From NCBI GenBank assembly GCA_035236585.1, contig CP141132.1, positions 27,983,445 to 28,047,444 on the forward strand: 64,000 bases of DNA, in the 5' to 3' direction. Below, piece by piece: positions 56,016-64,000 of the stretch. The DNA is from Warburgia ugandensis. Its lineage: Eukaryota; Streptophyta; Magnoliopsida; Canellales; Canellaceae. Position 1 is the stretch's first letter. Each line of letters starts with the position of its first letter. The position numbers and the translations under genes were made by a program. Below the pieces are notes generated by a model that saw only the letters and a program-made list of their open reading frames with translations, did no database searches and was not told where the DNA came from.

Positions 56016-57760
56016 CAGCCTCCAACTAGCATTTTGCTAGTCTTGAGCAAAATATGTAAAAGATCATGAAAACAAAAATGGTTGCCATTTTCATAGGTCT
56101 TAGTGATTGCATTTAGCATGTGGAACAAGCCCTTAAACCCCTCGATTACTACTAGTGGACGAGTTGGCCTCATTAGGGATTATAGTGAACACACCCACAA
56201 AATTCCATAAGGCTAATTTCCTTATTTTATCTCAGAGAATTATCATCCATTAGTCCTTTACTAACTTTAATAACTTAATTAAAGATGAATGAAAAATTCT
56301 ACAAGTTACCAATATACCTAAGCCATTTTTATCCAATTTCATCTTGGAGTGCATGTGTGTGTGTGTATAGGTACATAGGTCAAGACTTCTAAATAGATAT
56401 GCTTATTGCTCCATTGGAAAGATGTCTTCACCTCAAATTCTCACTGGTATACACTAAGAAATAAAGCATTCAAAGAAAAGGAGAAACAAATTTATCTCAC
56501 TACGTGACTGAATTCAATAAGACTGATGGTTCATGTAATCTTTTTAAGCACATATTTGACAAAGAAATGTGATGATCCCTTAGAATGGATGCCATTACCA
56601 AGACCATTAGGGATAATTCACCTTATTTCCTTCCTATTTATATCCTCATCAAGGCTATGTTCCACCTAAGATCAATGTCTTCATATAGGATGAAATGTAG
56701 GCTTATGATAGGTTCTAAAAAGAAAGGCATAAGGATTCAAAGTTTCATATTTCAGTATAGGTCTACAATTGATGTTAGACGACTTTTCTTCTTTGACTAT
56801 ATTGAAGAGAATATCTTTTCTATTTTTCCTTTTCTCTTAATTCAACTTTTCTTTTCTTTATACTTTTTAGTTTTCATTTTATTTGAGAGAAGGAACACTT
56901 ATCTTTGTAAACACTACTGATATTTTTCACTTCCTTAACTTTTGTCCTTTTTTTACCATCTCTACTCATTTTTTGAAAGGTAGGTAATATATATTCTTAA
57001 GGTCAAGATAAATGGGGTTTAAGACAAAAAGGCTTACTAAGGGGCGCAATAGGTCTAACTAGTGGTATAATATATTGTTATGTCTCTAGGCTAAAACAAA
57101 GATGGCCTATATCATTTTTTAGGTTTCTTAAAACCCATTTGATTCAATAAATATTTAGGAGACTAAGTTAGTACTCCTTTTAGCTCTTAGCATTTGACCA
57201 AAATAAAAAACATTGGGATCTTTCATAATAATGTAGGTTAAAGAAAGATGATAGTCTCTAAAACTCAATTAGGTACATATGTCTCCATTAATTTCCTCAG
57301 GGTCTCTCAGTTGTAATAATCTATAAGTCTAGGCTATGCACCTAGTGTGTGTTCCAAGATTTAACATTCATAAAATACCTTAACACATGAATAGAATGCA
57401 AAATTATCCATGTGCATTTCTATTAAGATGTTAAATTAGGAGAAATACTAAACTTTTGACAATCCAATTATCATCACAGTAAAAGAACTTCTGACAACCC
57501 CCAACCTGAACTAAACACTGTTCTCAATGTTTTGAAAACATAGGACTCTAAATGATAAATGGGAAATGTAGAACAATGAGACTCTAAAATCCTAGTTGGC
57601 CTTCCAGTAAGCACTAAGTTTAATGTCTTTAGCTAGACATGCAATGCCATGATAATGGTAATAATGAATGCATATGATGTACCCTGGCGTTAAGAACATG
57701 CTAAGGTGGGTCCCAATAAACTGGTTCCTCAAGTAATGTTTCTTCCACTTCAAGGTTTAT
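56016..57760 (-). other. E2 3' spacer
   Basis: Non-coding, aligned with 50109 to about 51970 of E1 and, near the LTR, with the E3 tail. The 111-codon frame on the other strand near 56585 has no recognisable content. Confidence 0.7.
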
Positions 57761-58434
57761 CAACTCTAGGAAGGGTTTCAAACTTTGTCCATTAACTTTG
57801 GAGATCTCTCCATCCTTTTGTATCTCAACAGCCCTAAGAGGATAAGCAATACGTAATATGTAGGATTTAGTCCATTGAAATCAAACTTTTCCTAGAAATA
57901 GATGCAATCTAGAACTATATAAAAAGACCTTCTATCCTAGGGTAAAGGGCTTCCTTAGGATGTGTGTATTATGAGTGCTTTTCACGTGGTCTTTGTATAG
58001 CTTTGTGAACTCATATGCACCTTTCCTTAACTCATCCAACTCATTAAGTTGAAGTTTTATATGGGTTCCAGTAATATCTAAGTCATAATTGAGCTTTTTG
58101 ATGGCACAATATGCTTTATGTTTAAGTTCTACTAGTAAGTGGCAGGCCTTTCTATAGACTAGGAGGTAAGGTGAGATCCCAATAGGAGTTTTATATGCAT
58201 TACAATAGGCTCATAAAGCATCACTAAGTCTTAAAGACTAGTCTTTCCTATTTGGATTGACTGTCTTCACTAAAATATGCTTTATTTCTCTATTAGACAC
58301 TTGTACTTATCCATTGGTTTGAGGATGATAAGAGGTAGCCATTTTATGGGTAACACTATATTTCTTCAATGAAATTTCAAATACCCTATTGCAAAAATGT
58401 TTACCTCCATCACTAATATGGCCCTAGGTATACC

Positions 58435-58473
<39 letters not shown>

Positions 58474-58730
58474 TAAAAATCAAACCACCACCCTATGGTC
58501 ATTAGTTTTATGTGGAATGGCTTCTACCCATTTCGACACATAATCCACCCTTGCAAGGATGTTCAAATAATCAAAGGAGTTAGGAAAAGGTCTAATAAAA
58601 TCAATGCCCCAAACATCAAAAGGCTCAATGATCATAATAGAGTTTAAAGTCATCATATTTCTTTTTAGTATGCTCCCTAACTATTGACATCTAACACATG
58701 CTAAGCATTAATGTGAATCCCTAAAAATGC
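57761..58730 (-). pseudogene. E2 integrase region (Athila type)
   Basis: V-N-G-Q-R-L-K-like motif at 57770-57796. The D-D-E core blocks lie near 58588-58610, 58395-58420 and 58280-58310 on the minus strand, collinear with E1. A (CA)n microsatellite has expanded within the core. Fossil. Confidence 0.88.
58439..58472. repeat. (CA)n microsatellite inside the E2 integrase
   Basis: Seventeen CA units. E1 has no expansion at the same place (about 52640), so it arose after the two copies separated. Confidence 0.97.
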
Positions 58731-59658
58731 CAAGCCAATAAAACCATGCTACAAAATCTTTGCAACTGTCTCTCTGGAACTATAATGGCCCTTACAAGCA
58801 TGGTTGTGACAAAAGGAGATGTTCTTATGTTGTTCACAATTTAGTACACATATCCTAATAACTTGATCAGGACATTAATTAAACAAGTATGGGTCATCCA
58901 AAGTAAAGCATCTAACCTCAATAACAAACCTTTTTCTGTCTTGTATAGACCAAAGACTAGGCATTTGTCTAGTTAAAAGATAATGGACTATATCAGCATA
59001 CCAAAGTAATTGGAAAATGTCCAACAATTGTTCATCAGGAATGGTTTTGTTTATAGCCACATTCTCATTAGTAGATTCCACAACTAGCCTGGATAGGTGG
59101 TCTACTACAACATTTTCAAAACCATTTTTATCCTAAATTTTCAAATCAAACTCCTGTAGCAATATTATTTATCATATCAGCCTAGGTTTCATCTTTCTTG
59201 GAAAGAAGATATTTAAGTACTACATGATTTGAGTATACTATGACCTTAGATCCTAGCTTGATATATTAAATGGGAAAGTTTATTAATACTTTACCCCAAC
59301 ACAGCCCCAATTGTAGTTTGAAGCATTACACATTAAAATACAACATTACCCTAGACCCATAAAGCGTTTAATCGTCGATCGACTGAGGAAGAATTTGTAT
59401 CAACCATTCATTCATCTACAACAAGCAAGCTCATTAGCTTTTACTGTAAAACTGGTTCTTACCATTCATGGTAGGCCCCATTTATTGAATAACACAACGG
59501 CTGTTGTAATTTTAGCATCAATGGTGCAGTCCATTCTAGTAGTCGAATAATAGGCAAAGAAGTTAAGTTAGCCTTTAAGCACTCATATGTGTTCATGCAG
59601 TCAAAATCAAAGTCAAAAGTTTCCTCCTTCATAACTAAATTACATAGGGGCTTAGCTT
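58731..59658 (-). pseudogene. E2 linker, RNase H and RT-end remnants
   Basis: Minus-strand motifs D-E-Q-L-L-D-I, W-Y-A-D-I-V-H-Y-L and F-T-L-D-D-P-Y-L lie in 58875-59081, the Athila linker before integrase. Then come V-V-V-D-H-L-S-R-L (about 59080-59115), the end of RNase H, and, further right, blocks like the RT connection near 59500-59650. The right end is the B2 insertion. Confidence 0.82.
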
Positions 59659-62600
59659 TGTAACACCCCTAACTTTTGTAAGGAAATTGAATAAATAATG
59701 AAATTAAAAATTTTAAGGGAATTCAGACTAGAGTATTAGGGTTACTAAAAATGCACTTCTAATATAAGTGGAATCAAGGTATAAGACATTAATTATTAAA
59801 AACATATTCAACAAACCCTTCACAATGACTATAAGCATGACAAATTCTGAGTTCGGTTGAAAAATCTTCATTTTTCTCCAATTTTAAGAATAAAAGGGTA
59901 AAATGATGATTTTACAAATAATCAAGACCTAAGACACCATAATTTTGAATGTACTTAGAAATACGAATCCAACGCCACTAAGTACGCTAAATTTCAAGCT
60001 CAGGAGAATAAAATGAATTTTTCTCCATAAAAGGGCAAAATGGTCTTTTCACACATTTGTGGGGCCCACAAGGGACCCACAAAGGGATCCAATGGCTAGA
60101 AAATAGGCCATCATGAGTCAAACCACTACCACCTACTAGTGGAGAAGGAGGTGGTAGTGGGAATCCTAAGACAATTTAATAATAATAAAAAAATCAAGAT
60201 AATAATTACAAGTAATCATGGAAAATTCAAAACACCTCTAAAAATAGCTCATAAAAATTCCAAAAATTCTCCTAATGTTCCTCACAAGGTCCCCTAGAAT
60301 ATCATAAAATCCCAACTCTAGAAACTTCCCCCATCTTCTTCAATTTTTCTTTCTTTCTCTCCTTCTTTCTTATTCTCTATGGGCATGTCCACAGACACAC
60401 CCAGCACTCCAGACTCATTGGAGACATCGGGTGCATCCAAGGATGTGTCGTCCACAACTTAACTAGGGTTTCCACCTAAAACCCCTAATTTAATTAGCCA
60501 TCACATTTTAGCCTTAAAATTCAATCTTCACCATTGGATTTGGTCATATGAGGGTGATCTATAAAAGCCCTTTGGTTTCATGATGATCCACCTCCTGGAT
60601 CATTGGGAAATCCAAGACAAAGAAACCTCACCAGTGTATCACCATCTTCAGCAATTAATTCAAGAGATTTTGGCCAATCTAGCAGGTGAAAAGCAATCAT
60701 GAACTGATAGATCTCTTCAAAAACATGAGATTTATGTTTCCCCTATGGTCCTCCACCTTCTCCCGCAATGGCAAAGGAGAATTTCAAGACTGTATGAGTT
60801 GTTGGCATCTAGGGTTTTCTATCTTCTTCTCCGGCTTGATTCTTCTCCTTCGGTGATCCTCTCCTCATCGGACTGGCACATGAAGGCCACCCTCACTCCC
60901 CTCTTTCCATTCTGGCATGTTTAGGGTGTTTTTTGGCATCCATGGGATCTCCCTTGTTGTTGATTTGTCGAAGATGATGGATCCAGTATGAAGGGTCAAG
61001 ATCCATCCATCCATAGCTCAGATGCAACTTCTAAGCCTTTGGATGGATTCCTGGGGCCCAAAAACCCCAGGAGATGAAATCTAGGCCATTAAACTTGTAA
61101 GATGAGGGAGATTTGTTGATGGGCGATCTAACCGTCCAGATCTGGACCGTCTCACCTCTCACTGGTCACCTGTACCTGGTGATGGGTAATCCTAAGTAAC
61201 AGGAGCGATTGGCCATTTGTTTGTCATTTTCTATTGGGATGATCTGAGCCGTTCAGTTTTTAACTAAAAACTTAAATCTTCAATTAAGAGCTCGATATAG
61301 CTCTGATTTTAGATCAGAAAACTTCTATAGATTTCTTATCACTTGCTTTAGGTACTGAACTCATGATGTGTATATTTTAAATTATATTTATTGATTATAA
61401 TTACAAAAATCCATAGTAACAGTAGTGGATCATGATCAAGATGATCCCAAAATAGAAATATGAACCAATGGATGTGTTCAAAGGGTCCCAAAACCCTAAG
61501 CATCATGATCATAGTAGAATTTCTATGCTACTAGACCAAATAAATAAACAAAAATAGTAAGATTGAAATTCAGCCTTTAAAACGGGTTGAAATCTTACAA
61601 TCTAAATTCTGATATCAATTTAACTCCAATTTGAGATTGGAAAGTTGGGATGAATTCCTTGTGATGATTAGAACCTACTGAACCAATAAAATCATAATTT
61701 TAATTCATTAAATGTTCTAAAATTAAGTAGATAAGTGTACTAACATCCTTGATCTACAAGATTTGGGATGATTAGACCATTCACATTATGTTGGATGATG
61801 ATTTAATAACATACTAACCTAAATAAATAGGTTAGGTGTAATTGAATTGGCAGATCTTAAGAGATCTAGCCTTACAAGTAGTAAAATCTATAAAAGTGAA
61901 TGTAAATCTCCTTGATCAAGTTGATCAAGGATGATTGGATAGTATGGATGTGTTTTGATGAAGATATGAAACTAATACTATGTGAATTTATGGATTGGAT
62001 GATGATGATTTGGGATAAATCAAGATCTATGCCCTTAAATTGGATAAAATAACTTAAGATCTCCTTAATCGGTTGGATCAAGGAAGATCAGATCATTTTA
62101 TGAGATGCATCAATGATCAAATAATGAAATTACATCAAGAAGATGTGTTAGATCTAAAGGAAAATGAAAGATCAAGATCTAAACCCTAAAAGAGATGAAA
62201 AATGAATAAGAATCAACTAAGACCATTGGATCATGATGGGTAGTTATGGCATAGTAGATTTTCATTTAAATTGTTGAATATTATTATAATTGTCTTTTAT
62301 TGTTTAGTAGATTTAATTGTAGATTTATTTATTTATTTATGCTTTAATGCTTATGTAATGGAAATTACATTAAAAATATAATTAAATGAAATTAGAATGG
62401 AAGGACATTTACATGGAATGAATGACATGGACTTAATGATAGTAAGGGCCATAGTTAGTGGGATAATATAAGGAATATAAATTCCTTGGTCCAAATTAGG
62501 AGAATAATGAAACTCCATTAAGGACATTTTAATGTTCATGGATTTAATTAAAATCAATTAGAAAGTGTACTTAGGGTTAAGATGCTCATAGCAACGTTAC

Positions 62601-64000
62601 GAAAGGTTGACATAAGTTCACCTTAGTGGATGATGAACATGGTGGTTAAGGGGGTTCTCTAATAGGGTCATGCTCTTCCCCCACCTTCCGTTGATGTTTG
62701 TGAGGTCTAAATACCTCCTTACATGAGGATTGAAGTAACCACTTTGTGTTCAACTATTCAACTAGTAAGCCTTAGCCAATTTCACATAAGAGGATCTGTC
62801 TGGACTTAGGATGAAATAAGCTACCCTCAACTAGTAAAGCATTAACTGGTTGAGTAATATTAAGAAGAACATAAAAGATTAGTAAGTCATTTAATCCTAA
62901 AAAAAATTATAATTGAGATAAGGATGATCAACAAGATCCAGATGATCTTGAATGGTCAAAAACAATAAGAATACTAATGTCATATTGTATTATGTGTATG
63001 TAGAAATTATGTATGTGTGTGTAGAAAAATGTAGATAGAGAACCCAAACCCTTGATCAAACATGATTCAAGGAAAAATTAGGGCATCCCTTATAGGAATA
63101 CATATTTGTATAGAGAAATAACTTTATACGTATGGTTTGACAAATGTATGAATCCAGACCATGATGGGCAATGTGTAAGAATACCACTTGAGATGTATGA
63201 ATCAAGATACTACTTTGAGGCAAGTGGATGTACAAGAATGTATTAAGGATTCATGTGTATACATACATGATCTTTTGTCTAGAATTATATACCTTCATGA
63301 TATAAGTATACATGGTACCTTAGCATGATAATGACCCAATCACATGATCCAACTAAGTGATCCAACCATATGATCCAACCAAGTGATCCAACCATATGAT
63401 ACAACCAAGTGATCCAACCATATGATTCAAATAAGTGATCCAACCATATGATCTAACTAAGTGATCTAACCTCATAATCTAATTCAATTGATCCAATCTA
63501 AGGATCAAATCAAATGAGGTGGAGGTAATGAGATGTGAAGACTAAGGAAACCATAGGAATAGGACATAGAAAATATTCCCACCTTAGTTAAACAAACACA
63601 TCGTCTAATATGTACAATGTATTTTATATACAAGCATGTTGGCTTGTGAATTTATTTTACATAGCCCTAGGACTGGGGATGCTATGTTAGGAAAGTTATG
63701 AGGGTTTGGCCACTCGCTTCCTGAAATTTATATGATGGATACCATGCCCAAAGAGAGGTTAAATGTTGGGTGGAGCAATAATGGGAAAGCCGCCATTGTG
63801 ACAGCCATGGTCTACCACATGAGGATATGGATTTGTTATTTCCACAGTTGGTATCAATTGAGGATTGTACAGTTATTTGGGCACGCTATACGGATTGAGA
63901 CTATGGCATAGTAGTCCTTGTGTATTTTGCATTATGATTAACATATGATAAGCATAGTGTAATGCCATGGTATGATGAGATGCCACTACATGAGTTCCTG
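59659..64000 (+). repeat. B2: family B LTR, at least 4.3 kb, runs off the window
   Basis: It begins TGTAACACCCCTAACTTTTG, a typical gypsy LTR start, at an abrupt end of E2 similarity; AGCTT (59654-59658) is the expected left target copy. The first 900 bp or so match B1. At 63670-63990 it has CCATGCCC and A/G-rich blocks reminiscent of the late part of family A LTRs, so it appears to be a single LTR still unfinished at the window edge. No credible gene is inside. It may be a 5' LTR or a solo LTR. Confidence 0.75.
63341..63492 (+). repeat. 13/26-bp tandem array in the B2 LTR
   Basis: About eleven 13-bp units alternate between AAGTGATCCAACC and ATATGATCCAACC, giving a 26-bp higher-order repeat with GATC in most units. 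Outer units are more diverged than inner ones. Confidence 0.92.

Larger units (their letters stand above)
53287..59658 (-). mobile_element. E2: Athila-type Ty3/gypsy element nested in E1
   Basis: A 3' LTR (53287-56015), polypurine tract, 3' spacer, integrase, linker, RNase H and part of RT follow in minus order. It continues right until the B2 LTR interrupts it at 59659, so gag, protease and the 5' LTR are not in the window. It is a close relative of E1, and both are broken in many places. Being inside E1, it inserted later. Confidence 0.88.

Noticed and set aside
56585-56920. 111-codon frame, possible env-like gene
   Set aside because: It is on the strand opposite to E2 and its counterpart in E1 is not open; a chance frame in the 3' spacer.
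63341-63492. CRISPR or centromeric satellite
   Set aside because: Only about 150 bp of 13-bp units within an LTR; too short and in the wrong context.

Overview
The window looks like intergenic heterochromatin from a large seed-plant genome. It is AT-rich and I can support no host gene, rRNA, tRNA, CRISPR array or operon. Nearly everything assignable is a transposable element, and several are inserted into one another. The lineages are typical of plants: Ty3/gypsy Tekay-like chromovirus (family A), related long-LTR gypsy families (B, C and a fragment F), Ty3/gypsy Athila (family E), a Ty1/copia scrap, and a CACTA (En/Spm) DNA transposon. The species cannot be named from this sequence. All retroelements are treated as fossils; every coding part I can read is broken or partial.

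Layout, left to right. 1-5226: the 3' part of a Tekay-type element (A1), inserted in the 3' end of an Athila element (E3, internal tail 5227-5757, LTR 5758 to about 8434). About 8450-8850: copia reverse-transcriptase scrap. 8870-9092: palindromic repeat cluster like CACTA ends. 9303-13636: family C LTR, minus strand. 13.65-16.39 kb: mostly unassigned. 16387-23371: A2, a complete-looking but pol-less Tekay derivative on the minus strand with two LTRs. 23372-31252: remains of CACTA genes on the plus strand (TNPA-like, then a TNP2 C-terminus), interrupted by an Athila LTR (E4, 23738 to about 26262) and a family A solo LTR (27430-30031) with a perfect 5-bp target duplication.

31253-38881: C2, a minus-strand family C element with 4.0 kb 3' LTR, 3.3 kb degenerate interior, primer site and the start of its other LTR. 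38882-40411: two truncated LTR heads facing inward (B1 and F). 40412-46657: C3, a plus-strand family C element with little interior, whose 4.3 kb LTR carries two internal repeat arrays. 46658-47365: unassigned. 47366-59658: two nested Athila elements on the minus strand (E1 interrupted by E2), both with recognisable integrase. 59659-64000: the start of a long family B LTR (B2) inserted in E2 and running off the window.

The genes do not work together as a pathway; the window records successive insertions. The least explained signals are inside the LTRs: an upstream motif shared by families A, C and F, a hairpin in family C with compensating base changes, a roughly 60-bp GATC-rich array, and a 13/26-bp array in B2. 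I found no clear undescribed biological system.
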